A stretch of DNA of 51,523 nt from Halochromatium salexigens (GTDB taxonomy: Bacteria; Pseudomonadota; Gammaproteobacteria; Chromatiales; Chromatiaceae). The notes beneath the pieces are model-generated. The model was given only the letters and a program-made list of their open reading frames with translations. It had not been told where the DNA came from and searched no databases. A program made the translations under genes and the position numbers. Positions 1 through 7,483 of the stretch are shown one piece after another (position 1 is the first letter of the stretch; the number at the start of each line of letters is the position of its first letter). The DNA is taken from assembly GCF_016653295.1 (NCBI RefSeq), contig NZ_NHSF01000019.1, positions 1-51,523 of the forward strand, given 5' to 3'.

Positions 1-780
1 GGAGTCGCCGGTTTCGGCTTTTTCTCGAACACCTGCAGGTTCGGCTCCTGCAGGATGATCGCCGGTCCCTGATCGGTTGGAACCTGGGCACCGAGCGTGC
101 CGCTCAGGGCCGCCACCCACTGTGGCCAGTCGCTGTTGGCCTTGGTCAGCTTCTTCCAGGTCTTCGGGCGCAGCGTGGCGACCACCAGCGCGTTATCGGT
201 CTGGATGCCGATCTTCATGCCGTCTTTGATCGGCACCGCCTTGGGCAGCTGGTTGAACTTTAGGGTGAGCTCGACGCGACCGGGCACGATGGCGTCCTCC
301 GTTGAGTGGGGCGTCTTTGGGTAGAGGCGGTATGGGGGGCTTCGCCGAGGGCGGCTTGCGGGGCTTGGTCTCGCCACGCAGCAGGGCTGCAGCCCGCTCG
401 GCGTCGCGGGCGCTGACTTCGCCGGCGGGCGTGCCATCGAGGTCGATACGGGGTGCGCCTTCACACATCGCTTCCAGATAGGCTGGCTGGCTGCAGTAAT
501 AGGCGAGCGCTTGCTTGAGCATGCGGCTCAGCACCCATTGGGCCGTTGCCCGCTGGTCTTTGCTGGTGTCTTCGGTCAGGATCAACTCGGCCGCCAGCGG
601 CTTGAGCAGGTCCTTGTGGACCTTGAGCTTCAGCGGACGTGGGTTGGCAAGATCGAAGCAGGCCGGGAAGCGTTGGAGCAAATCCCGGGGTTCAATGCCT
701 TCAGGCAGCGCCTGCTGCCTCGCCTGGTCCGGCTCGGCAGTGGTCTGTGTCGGTTCAGGGCTGGTCATGTCGGGAAACAT
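1..780 (-). pseudogene. ProQ/FinO-family RNA chaperone, apparent frameshift, 3' end outside window
   Basis: The first part, read from the ATG at 780, carries the ProQ/FINO core (RFPACFDLANPRPLKLKVHK), a fold that binds structured RNA and helps sRNA pairing. After about position 300 the frame runs into low-quality Arg/Pro-rich sequence, while the +1 frame (skipping one base near 300) continues with a well-formed segment containing LPKAVPIKDGMKIGIQTDN and ATLRPKTWKKL. That segment stays open to base 1, so the 3' end is missing. I infer one extra base within roughly 295-345: either a real inactivating frameshift or a sequence error. Possible starts are GTG 807, ATG 780 and ATG 768; none has a strong ribosome site. 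It lies about 45 bases downstream of the LprI-like gene on the same strand. Confidence 0.65.
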
Positions 781-825
781 CGCCTCGCGCTCGGTGAACG
801 GCCGCACGGATGCTCTCTCATCCTG

Positions 826-1299
826 TCACCGCCTCGAGCCAGTACAGACGTCGCCTTCGGGTACAGCATCCAGCCACGTGCGTAACTGTGCCGTGCGTTC
901 CCGTGTCAGGCGCTCCATTGCTGAGGCGTAGCAGGTCGGATACGTCGAGCCATAGCTGATGGAGGGGTCGCCATCTGCCGTAGGCGGATAGAGTGCCTGC
1001 AACTCCGCATCACGAAACCGGATCCAGGCAAGCTGGGCAGCCTTGAGCTTTTCCAGAAAGCGGGGTTGATCGCGATACTGGCGGCGAATCTGCTGATAGA
1101 CGCGGTTCAGCGCTGCATCGGCCTGCTGGAAACTCGCATCGGCCTGTTGGTTGATGTCGAGCTGGGTAGGTGGTGGTGCGGCTTGCGCGGAGGATAGCAG
1201 CCCCGCGCCCTGCACCCCAGCGGGGATGGCGACGACCGCGATGGCGGCCAAGCCATTGCCAGTCTGATTCTTCAACTTGATGGTTTTCATGGGCGACAT
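826..1299 (-). CDS. LprI/DUF1311-family secreted protein
   Basis: A 157-residue protein with a hydrophobic N-terminal segment ending in SSAQA, consistent with a signal peptide. The mature part is helical, starting DINQQADASFQQADAALNRVYQQ and continuing with KLKAAQLAWIRFRDAEL, then a conserved Cys before the final RLTRERTAQL helix. This pattern is the DUF1311/LprI family, which includes a periplasmic inhibitor of lysozyme in mycobacteria; that activity is not shown for this protein. The ATG at 1299 is preceded by an AGAGA element on the minus strand; ATG 1290 is an alternative. The ProQ-like gene follows it on the same strand. Confidence 0.7.
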   Translation of the reverse strand: MSPMKTIKLKNQTGNGLAAIAVVAIPAGVQGAGLLSSAQAAPPPTQLDINQQADASFQQADAALNRVYQQIRRQYRDQPRFLEKLKAAQLAWIRFRDAELQALYPPTADGDPSISYGSTYPTCYASAMERLTRERTAQLRTWLDAVPEGDVCTGSRR

Positions 1300-1687
1300 T
1301 CGTCTCTGACGGCAACAGACGTGTCTTCATTCAGCACTCGCTCGCGCACGTATGACAACGATTGAAGCAGCGACTGACTTTGATCTCTTGGCCGGTTCTC
1401 GGAATCATCTGCGCTGACCTTGCCAGGTCCGCCCATCCCTGTATCAGCGGCCGACAGACGAGATCGTGCTGCTCCGTGTCGGACTCGCCGAACGGCAGCA
1501 AACGGCGTCTTGGCGTCGGATCAGGGTCGGCAAGAGACAGCTATCGGCAGGGCGCCGTCGACATCTGCGACCCGCCTCGGGAATCGCAGTGTCCGGAAGC
1601 TGGCCGGCCACAGGCGGTCACGCCAGTGGCCCGGACATCAAACCCGGCCCCCTACTCGCTATCAAGCCAAGGGTCCGACAGGCTGAT
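1300..1687. other. Non-coding stretch upstream of the LprI-like gene
   Basis: I see no convincing gene in these 388 bases. Open frames on the plus strand are Arg/Pro-rich with no recognisable motif. The region contains the presumed promoter of the minus-strand LprI-like gene, but no clear -35/-10 pair. It borders the left inverted repeat of the IS110-family element. Confidence 0.4.
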
Positions 1688-1700
1688 ATGTTTTGACCTG
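1688..1700. repeat. Left 13-bp inverted repeat of the IS110-family element
   Basis: ATGTTTTGACCTG, a perfect reverse complement of 3504-3516. Confidence 0.75.
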
Positions 1701-1765
1701 TCAACTATTGGCACCGAATTCCCGTTACACACCTCTTCTTTCTTTTATTAAACAGTTTGTTGTAG

Positions 1766-1935
1766 GGCCTGTGGGGATGTGGGCGAGAGGCCCGAGAGTG
1801 CGGGCAACCTGTGGGCCGCGCCTGCGCGGTGCTGGCATCTTGCACCGAGGTGTCGGCGCGGTCCATCGGTTGTCCGCACGGCTTTAGCTCGGACCGGTCC
1901 GCAGGGATGCGGACTCATCCACATCTCCACAGGCC
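1766..1935. repeat. 170-bp unit bounded by 17-bp inverted repeats inside the IS 3' region
   Basis: GGCCTGTGGGGATGTGG at 1766-1782 is matched in reverse complement, with one mismatch, at 1919-1935. The 170 bases have no coding content. This could be a small non-autonomous element nested in the IS110-family element, or a fold-back part of its RNA. No flanking target duplication is visible. Confidence 0.5.
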
Positions 1936-2244
1936 AACGGCGCTGTCGGTACAAACACATTGGCTCAGGACACCCAGCGGCAGACTGCGACGGTGGATCA
2001 TGCTGATATACGTGGATTGGGTACCACCGGACTTCACTGCGTCGCGGAGCTGGCCTTTCTCTAAGAGCAGGGATCGGTGTGCGGGATACCCGATGAGGGA
2101 TTCTCCCGTGCACCACCGGTATAGCCTGAACAAGGGTTCTCCACACCGGCCGCGGATGCCCTGAGTCAATGTGTCTGTTCGCTCGCGCATGCGCTGATCA
2201 GTGAGGGGTCATCACCGCCGCACGTCTGTGTGTACAGCCGACCA
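1936..2244. ncRNA. Candidate guide (bridge/seek) RNA region of the IS110-family element
   Basis: This non-coding sequence directly follows the transposase stop, the place where IS1111-type elements encode their guide RNA. The clearest structure is a nested hairpin at 2077-2113: an outer 10-bp stem 2077-2086/2104-2113 and an inner CCC/GGG stem 2089-2091/2097-2099. Pairing is complete on the plus strand using two G-T wobbles; on the minus strand the same positions become C-A mismatches. The exact RNA ends, strand and target/donor loops cannot be set by eye. Confidence 0.4.
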
Positions 2245-3426
2245 TCAGGCGCCCGTTACAGGGGCTTGCGTTAGTGCCAGGCGCGGCCTCTCCTGGCGCA
2301 CGATGTCCCAGAGGAATCCGGCCAGCTCGCGGGCGATGGCCACGCAGACCAGCTTGGTGTTCTTGCCGGCACGCGTCATGCTGCGATAGCGCCCGCACAA
2401 GCGCACCTGCGCCTTCCAGGCAATCTGTTTCGCCGCCGGCGAGGCGTTGGCGGCCTTGGCCTTCAGATGCTTGGTCTGGCGTGCCGGGAAACGATAGCTC
2501 CAGGCCGATTCGATGAGCATGCGCCGGGCATGGCTGTTGCCGGTGAGCGTGATCGCGCCTTGGCGTCGGCGCCCACCCGAGGAGTGCTCGCTCGGCACCA
2601 GCCCGAGGAAGGCCATCAGCTGCTTGGGTGAGTCGAAGCGAGTGATGTCGCCGAGCTCGGCCAGCAGCACGATGGCGGCGAGCTTGTCGAGGCCGCGCAG
2701 CGCCACCAGTGAGTCGACCACCGGCGCCAGCGACCACTCGGGCAGCGCGCGCATGAGCTGATCGTTGAGTTGGGCCACCCGCTCGCCGGCGGCGCGCTCG
2801 GCATCGATGTCGCTCTGCAGCACCACCTGCTGCCAGGGATCATCCAGCTTCAGCCCGGCCAGCCAGTTCTCATGTGCCGGCGTCCAGCGGCTCTTGCCTT
2901 TGGGCCAGTGTTGGCCGTGACGCAGCAGGAAGGCGTTGAGCTGCTGGCGCGCCTTGCGCTCCTGCTCCTGGTCGGGGACCCACACCGCCGTCAGATCCCC
3001 GCTGCGCAGCAGACGCGCGAGCTTGAGCGCATCGCGGCGATCGGTCTTGATGCGCTCGCCCGCCTTCTGCGGGATCAGCGACGGGGCGACGACCTCGCAG
3101 TCGTGGCCGCTGGCGATGAGCTGACGGTAGAGTCCGTAGCCGCAGGGGCCAGCCTCGTAGCAGAACAGCAGCAGGCCGCCGTCGTAGGCCTCGCTCAGCT
3201 GAGCGATCAAACGCTCGACCTTCTTCGGCGTGTTGGCGATTTCGCCACGATACAGCGGCTCATCGCGGCCCGGTTCCGCGACCGCCACCGCAATCGTCTC
3301 TTTGTGCACGTCCAGACCAATGTAGGCCGCGTACTGCTTCGCCGCCCCTTTCCCGCTCGCCGCCGACAACGCAATCGGCGATGACGCCGTCTCAATCTGC
3401 TGCACCGCTGCGTTACACTCTTGCAT
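2245..3426 (-). CDS. IS110-family transposase (DEDD recombinase), possible internal deletion
   Basis: 393 residues. The N-terminal RuvC-like domain (DEDD_Tnp_IS110) has the acidic set D39 (YIGLDVHKE), E91 (FCYEAGPCGYG), D129 and D132 (KTDRRDA). The C-terminal Transposase_20 domain starts near LVALRGLDKLAAIVLLAELG and holds the serine motif PSEHSSGGRRRQGAITLTGN at 279-297. In relatives as I recall them, VWVPD.E.E is followed by a stretch like AMRDL.RARED before KARQ; here E156 joins directly to RKARQQL, suggesting an in-frame loss of about 15-20 residues between the two domains. The ATG at 3426 has a GGGGAG ribosome site. The enzyme would act on element ends guided by the element's own RNA. 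Confidence 0.85.
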   Translation of the reverse strand: MQECNAAVQQIETASSPIALSAASGKGAAKQYAAYIGLDVHKETIAVAVAEPGRDEPLYRGEIANTPKKVERLIAQLSEAYDGGLLLFCYEAGPCGYGLYRQLIASGHDCEVVAPSLIPQKAGERIKTDRRDALKLARLLRSGDLTAVWVPDQEQERKARQQLNAFLLRHGQHWPKGKSRWTPAHENWLAGLKLDDPWQQVVLQSDIDAERAAGERVAQLNDQLMRALPEWSLAPVVDSLVALRGLDKLAAIVLLAELGDITRFDSPKQLMAFLGLVPSEHSSGGRRRQGAITLTGNSHARRMLIESAWSYRFPARQTKHLKAKAANASPAAKQIAWKAQVRLCGRYRSMTRAGKNTKLVCVAIARELAGFLWDIVRQERPRLALTQAPVTGA

Positions 3427-3503
3427 GACCTGCTCCCCTCAATGTGGCTCTGTGTTCATGGATTTGTCCATCCTCAACATAACCCACGTGCGTTGAGGAC
3501 GGG

Positions 3504-3516
3504 CAGGTCAAAACAT
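3504..3516. repeat. Right 13-bp inverted repeat of the IS110-family element
   Basis: CAGGTCAAAACAT, a perfect reverse complement of 1688-1700. Just inside it, at 3474-3498, is a short dyad (CTCAAC...GTTGAG). Confidence 0.75.
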
Positions 3517-3521
3517 CATGT

Positions 3522-4451
3522 CTAAGAGTTGCCACAGAGATTGTCGAGTTCCGCGCGCTGCGCGGCATGCTTGGCGGCGTTCTCTTGCGCAAGCTTTTTC
3601 AGGTTGAAGCATTTCCAGCGGACGGCCGGAAGGGTTTGTGCCTGCGGCAGGCCGATCGTTTTGAAATCGGGTTCGCCGTCATGCACGCTGAGTAGGAATT
3701 GCGCTGTGTTGCCGCGCAGGCGGCCGCGGATATCGGCGATGAGCCGGACTCTGGTCGCTTCGAGCTCGTCTAGGGTGAGCGGGATGGTCGTCATGCCGAC
3801 GAATTCCCTGGCATAGGGTTCGGTCAGATCGCTCAGTCCGGGCGCGAGCAGTTCATGCGTCGGGCGCGGGGAACTGGCGACATAAACCAGGAATGTACGG
3901 AACAGCGCGTCGGTCAGCCCTTCGTGTTCGTAGAGCAGCTTGATATCGAACAGGTCGCGCGGATGCTGGCGATCGACCGCCGCATGGAGTTTGCTACCAA
4001 ACAAATCCTCAAATGACACGACCTGGACGGCGGCGTAGCCGAATTCATCCTCGACCGTTGGGGATACGGGGCGGCGTTCAGGATCGTGCACGACGCCGCG
4101 CGTGACGGGTGAGATTTCGATTTTGACTTCGGCGCCGTCGAGCCGGGCTCGGATACGGGTGGCGCCGCCACCGCCGCCTTCGATACGTTGCGCCCGGAGA
4201 CGCGGAATGCCGGCGTTGGCCGCGTCACTGATTCTGTCGAGCGTTTCGTTGATCTCCCTCAGACTGTCCACTCGGTCTTTGACTGGCAGGTAGGTCAGGT
4301 CGATATCGACCGACAGGCGCGGCATGTCGCGGTAGAACAGGTTGATGGCAGTGCCGCCCTTGAGCGCGACCACGGGTTCCGCCGCGATGAAGGGCAGCAG
4401 GCGCACCAAAAGCGCGACCTGTGCACGATAGGCGTCACGGGCCATCGGCAT
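3522..4451 (-). CDS. abiEii: AbiEii/AbiGii-type nucleotidyltransferase toxin
   Basis: 309 residues, a usual length for the AbiEii toxin of type IV toxin-antitoxin and phage-abortive systems. The nucleotidyltransferase motif GGTAIN is at 32-37, followed by the DID acid pair at 49-51. Further on are the EDLFGSKLHAAVDR and PRDLFDIKLL motifs typical of the family (Lys and Asp active-site residues). The C-terminus (NLKKLAQENAAKHAAQRAEL) looks natural, so the IS110 element that ends 6 bases away has not truncated it. Its start overlaps the antitoxin gene by 17 bases, implying translational coupling. Some AbiEii-type enzymes transfer nucleotides to tRNA; this protein's target is unknown. Confidence 0.85.
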   Translation of the reverse strand: MPMARDAYRAQVALLVRLLPFIAAEPVVALKGGTAINLFYRDMPRLSVDIDLTYLPVKDRVDSLREINETLDRISDAANAGIPRLRAQRIEGGGGGATRIRARLDGAEVKIEISPVTRGVVHDPERRPVSPTVEDEFGYAAVQVVSFEDLFGSKLHAAVDRQHPRDLFDIKLLYEHEGLTDALFRTFLVYVASSPRPTHELLAPGLSDLTEPYAREFVGMTTIPLTLDELEATRVRLIADIRGRLRGNTAQFLLSVHDGEPDFKTIGLPQAQTLPAVRWKCFNLKKLAQENAAKHAAQRAELDNLCGNS

Positions 4452-5253
4452 CTGCCGTTGGGATATCGACGAATTCCGGCGGAACCACGATGCGGTAGCG
4501 CGGATGGATCTTGCCGCCCCTTATCAGGGCGCGGTCACCCGTACCGAGGTTGAAGTCGTCGGGGTCAAGGCGCTCGCGCCAGGCATGTTTGTGACGGTCG
4601 GCGAAGACGAAGAATAGACGTCTAAGCTTGATCTTGCGGCAGCTCTGCAGCAGCGCCGTCAGCTGGCGAGGCCGCATCGTCGCCAGCCCCTCGAAAACCA
4701 TGTCGAGGTGATGGAAACTCTCATGTGCAGGCAGTTCGTCAAGTGCTTCGAGGATCGCGCGCTCCGGCGAGGAGAGTCGGAGCGTCCAGCCCCAGGGCAG
4801 CGTTGGGGCATTGACGTTGTTGTTTTCCGTCAGACCGAGCGACCTGTCATCGAACAGGGACAAGGGGCGGCTGATGAGCGGTGCGTCGAGGGTGAGGCGC
4901 GACAGCCAGGTTGGTGTGTCACTGCCGTAGAGCCACACAGGCGGATGTTCGCCCAGCGCCAGGTAGTGGCGGTAACCCTGGAGGTCAAGGGCGGACATGC
5001 CGCCGACATGGACGTGATAACCCATGATTTTTTGGAGAGATAGGACGCAACTCTTCCAGTCCAGAGGGACTGACTGCGGCGAGGGGCGACGGAAGACACC
5101 AGGCTCCAACCGCTCCAGCCAGCCGCTCTCTACATAGTTCCGGGTGAGGAACCGGCTGACGCCGTGGTTCTCCAGCCAGCGCGCATCCACCACAAAGCCG
5201 GCGGGAACAGCTTCCAAGACGCGCTTCAGCTTATCTGCTCGTTGTGCACTCAT
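4435..5253 (-). CDS. abiEi: AbiEi-type antitoxin and likely autorepressor
   Basis: 272 residues from the ATG at 5253 (an ATG at 5262 also exists). The N-terminal part (AQRADKLKRVLEAVPAGFVV, then HGVSRFLTRNYVESGWLERL) is the winged-helix AbiEi antitoxin domain; the C-terminal part is the AbiEi_3-like domain with ERAILEALDELP. AbiEi proteins neutralise AbiEii without binding it and repress their own operon at inverted repeats. I chose 5253 because a consensus -10 box ends 7 bases before it, which would make the mRNA start at or next to this ATG. First gene of the two-gene operon. Confidence 0.8.
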   Translation of the reverse strand: MSAQRADKLKRVLEAVPAGFVVDARWLENHGVSRFLTRNYVESGWLERLEPGVFRRPSPQSVPLDWKSCVLSLQKIMGYHVHVGGMSALDLQGYRHYLALGEHPPVWLYGSDTPTWLSRLTLDAPLISRPLSLFDDRSLGLTENNNVNAPTLPWGWTLRLSSPERAILEALDELPAHESFHHLDMVFEGLATMRPRQLTALLQSCRKIKLRRLFFVFADRHKHAWRERLDPDDFNLGTGDRALIRGGKIHPRYRIVVPPEFVDIPTADADGP

Positions 5254-5290
5254 GATACACATTATAGTGAATCATCGAAGACTATGGCAA
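5252..5290 (-). promoter_or_regulatory. abiE promoter with operator palindrome over the -10 box
   Basis: Reading on the minus strand: -35 TTGCCA at 5290-5285, an 18-base spacer, and a perfect -10 TATAAT at 5266-5261. The -10 box is the centre of a 24-base palindrome at 5252-5275 with half-sites ATGATTCAC and GTGTATCAT (one mismatch). The palindrome ends inside the start codon at 5253. This is the arrangement expected for AbiEi autorepression. Initiation 6-8 bases after the -10 box would give a leaderless antitoxin mRNA. Confidence 0.65.
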
Positions 5291-5694
5291 GTCTGCTTCG
5301 GCCTTTCGCGATGAGAGATGCTTTCGGCACACAAATTGCCCATTCCTGAAAGCGTGCTGTCGCGCGTTTTGTCTCTGCCAAGGCTTCGGTAGGTCGGGTA
5401 CCAAGCTTTGCACAAGCCCCGCGCAGCATTCGGCGAAATCGGGTCCTGCCCGCGATTCAACAGCGAGACAATTGCGCAGTCTCTAACCCACTGAATTGAA
5501 TGAGCCTACAAGTCGGGTCAGATTTCATTTACCCCAGCGGCGAACGAACAATCAATGACTTGCGCGTAATGCTCGGCCGAGAAGCGTAAAAATCACCCCA
5601 GCCGCCCCGCAGGGGGGTGAAAAAGGGCGGCCACCAAGGGATCATTGTCGTTGTCGAGACGACACCCCTGAAGAGGACAGACCCCTTGGTGACC
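5276..5694. other. Intergenic DNA between abiE and a transposase
   Basis: No gene seen. It contains the abiE -35 box, a small dyad at 5515-5535 (GGGT...ACCCC), and an inverted repeat GCCGCCC/GGGCGGC at 5601-5607/5625-5631 just before the transposase. The left end of the second insertion sequence probably lies here, but I could not pair it with a right end. Confidence 0.4.
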
Positions 5695-7170
5695 ATGACA
5701 CAAACGAACCTGTTTTCCTGGGACGCGATCGAGGCGCGCAGCGATCTCGATCGCCTGCAGTTAGTCATCGATCATCTCCCCGATGAGCGTCTGGTGCAAT
5801 ACCTCGAGGTGATGCGCCAACACGGGCGCAACGACTACCCGGTACGCCCGATGTGGCACCTGCTGCTGGCCGGCATCGTCTTCCAGCACGCGAGCATCGA
5901 ATCCCTGCTGCGCGAGCTCGCGCGCAATCCCAGTCTCATGGAGGCCTGCGGCTTCGACCCGCTGCCGATTCAGCGCAAGCCCAACGCCCGGATCATCGCT
6001 GATCCCGACACAGGCGTCTCGCGCATTGAGGTGCCCGCCCCCTCGGAGCCGGTCCACGCGGTGCCCTCGAACTGGAACGTCTCGCGCTTTCTGGCCAAGG
6101 TCATCGAGCTCGAAGCGTCGCTTGGCATGATCAGTGAGATGGCGGTGATCCTGCGCGAGCAGCTCATGGCGGTGCTGCCCGACTTCGGCCAGCATCTCGG
6201 CTTCGATGGCACCGACATCGCCAGTCACAGCACCGGGCGCATGGGTCGCACCACGGGCCAGACCTCCGACCCTGAGGCCGATTGGGGCCATCACGAAACC
6301 CAAGGCGTTGATGCCGCCACCGGCAAGGCCTGGAAGAGGATCAAGCGCTGGTTCGGCGATGGGCTGCACCTGATCGCTGATACCCAGTATGAGATCCCGG
6401 TGGCGTTTGAGCTCACGCCCGCCTCGGTGTCGGAACAGCCGACCTTGCGGGCGATGATCCGCGACCTGTTCAGCGAGACCCCAGCATTGGCTGAACGCTG
6501 CCGGGATTTCAGCGCCGATCGCGGACTCGATAGCGCCGAGACCAAGGCGCTGCTGTGGGATGACTACGCCATCCGCCCGCTGATCGACACCCGTGAGCTG
6601 TGGCGCGAGGAGAAGAACCTCCCGGACGATGACCCCTCCAAGCCCATCACCCGCCCCCTCAATCCCGATCGGACCGACACGATCGTCCACACCGAAAAGG
6701 GCTCGGTTCAGTGCGTCTGTCCCGCCACGGGTGAGCACCGCGAGCTGGCCTTTCAGGGCTTTGAGGACGCTCGCAACGCCCTCAAGTACCGCTGTCCGGC
6801 CGCGGCCTATGGCCTGGAGTGCCAAGGTCAGGCCCAGTGCCATCAGGCCGGTGGGGTGAAGCCCGGGGAGTTTGGGCGTGTCGTGCGCATCAAGCTTGAT
6901 CAACAGGATCGGCGCATCTTCGTCCCCACGCCGCATGGCAGCCCCAGTTGGCAGCGCGGCTACAACAGCCGCAGTGCCTTAGAGCGCATCAACAACCGCA
7001 TCGATCGCCACTTCGGCTTTGAGCTGCACTTCATCCGCGGGATCGCCAAGATGACCACCCGCGTCGGCTTGGCCATCGCGGTGATGATGGCCATGGCGCT
7101 GGGCCATGTCCGACAAGGCCGTCCCGAGCAGATGCGCTCGCTGGTGCAGCCGATCCCCACGACGGGCTAG
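5695..7170 (+). CDS. DDE transposase, IS1182/ISNCY-like
   Basis: 491 residues from the ATG at 5695; an in-frame ATG at 5617 would add an unconvincing leader. The N-terminus (DRLQLVIDHLPDERLVQYLEV, PVRPMWHLLLAGIVFQHASI) matches the InsH-type N-terminal domain (DUF772). The central part has LGFDGTDIASHS and FSADRGLDSAE, likely catalytic aspartates, and the C-terminus YNSRSALERINNRIDRHFGF carries the Tyr/Arg/Glu motif of DDE transposases. It ends with a hydrophobic helix. The frame is intact. It sits directly upstream of the ATPase operon on the same strand. The family name is tentative because the inverted ends were not identified. Confidence 0.7.
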   Translation: MTQTNLFSWDAIEARSDLDRLQLVIDHLPDERLVQYLEVMRQHGRNDYPVRPMWHLLLAGIVFQHASIESLLRELARNPSLMEACGFDPLPIQRKPNARIIADPDTGVSRIEVPAPSEPVHAVPSNWNVSRFLAKVIELEASLGMISEMAVILREQLMAVLPDFGQHLGFDGTDIASHSTGRMGRTTGQTSDPEADWGHHETQGVDAATGKAWKRIKRWFGDGLHLIADTQYEIPVAFELTPASVSEQPTLRAMIRDLFSETPALAERCRDFSADRGLDSAETKALLWDDYAIRPLIDTRELWREEKNLPDDDPSKPITRPLNPDRTDTIVHTEKGSVQCVCPATGEHRELAFQGFEDARNALKYRCPAAAYGLECQGQAQCHQAGGVKPGEFGRVVRIKLDQQDRRIFVPTPHGSPSWQRGYNSRSALERINNRIDRHFGFELHFIRGIAKMTTRVGLAIAVMMAMALGHVRQGRPEQMRSLVQPIPTTG

Positions 7171-7483
7171 CCCGACCTCCGATCAAGCCGTCGGTTTTGG
7201 ATCGGGGCAAGGCTCCCGAGGGTGGCGTTTGCCTATGATTCGCGAGCGATGAGAATGGCTCTCATCTGAAGTGCTTCTTGGTGCTCCCGCGCGCTTTGGA
7301 AGCCTAGTTCGCGCTGCTCCGCCAGCGGAATCGCTCTGGCGCTGCAGGGGCTGGGCGGCCAAAATCTCTACAGCGCAAATGTCTCGACGATATTCCCTGC
7401 TTGGCAGGGGCCTGTCCAGCATGTGACTATATGCGCCTCGAGCCTCCTTTCCAAAACCGACACAACCTGACCCGTAAGCACCG
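7171..7483. other. Region upstream of the V/A-ATPase operon
   Basis: No gene seen in 313 bases. It must hold the ATPase operon promoter unless that is supplied by the insertion sequence. The only clear element is a 19-base palindrome at 7248-7266, listed separately. The right end of the upstream insertion sequence should also fall here. Confidence 0.4.
7248..7266. promoter_or_regulatory. 19-bp palindrome resembling a Fur box
   Basis: Half-sites GATGAGA (7248-7254) and TCTCATC (7260-7266) around a 5-base centre. Length and sequence resemble Fur operators of the type ATGAGAATG...CTCAT. No iron gene follows; the next gene is the ATPase stalk subunit 218 bases downstream. Confidence 0.35.

Larger units (their letters stand above)
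1688..3516 (-). mobile_element. IS110-family insertion sequence (IS1111-like layout)
   Basis: The sequence ATGTTTTGACCTG at 1688-1700 is repeated as a perfect reverse complement at 3504-3516, on either side of an IS110-family transposase gene (2245-3426, minus). About 545 bases of non-coding DNA lie downstream of the transposase and only about 80 upstream. IS1111-group members of the IS110 family are known to have such short subterminal inverted repeats and a 3' non-coding part encoding the guide RNA (bridge RNA or seekRNA). True element ends probably lie a few bases outside the repeats. The right end sits only 6 bases from the stop of abiEii. Confidence 0.75.

Noticed and set aside
1748-2190. 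Open frames in the non-coding part of the IS110 element
   Set aside because: Short, overlapping and without motifs; the region has hairpins and inverted repeats and reads better as RNA or repeat DNA.
5515-5535. Small dyad GGGT...ACCCC as an insertion-sequence or REP end
   Set aside because: It looked familiar from mobile-element flanks, but I could not find a partner or a Y1 transposase nearby.
5761-6936. Long open frame of 391 codons on the minus strand
   Set aside because: It is the antisense of the transposase gene 5695-7170, with no family motifs; GC-rich codon bias leaves the opposite strand open.
5590-7290. Terminal inverted repeats of the second transposase element
   Set aside because: Sequences near 5590-5610 and 7215-7235 share only short CACCC/GCC patches; not enough to claim ends.
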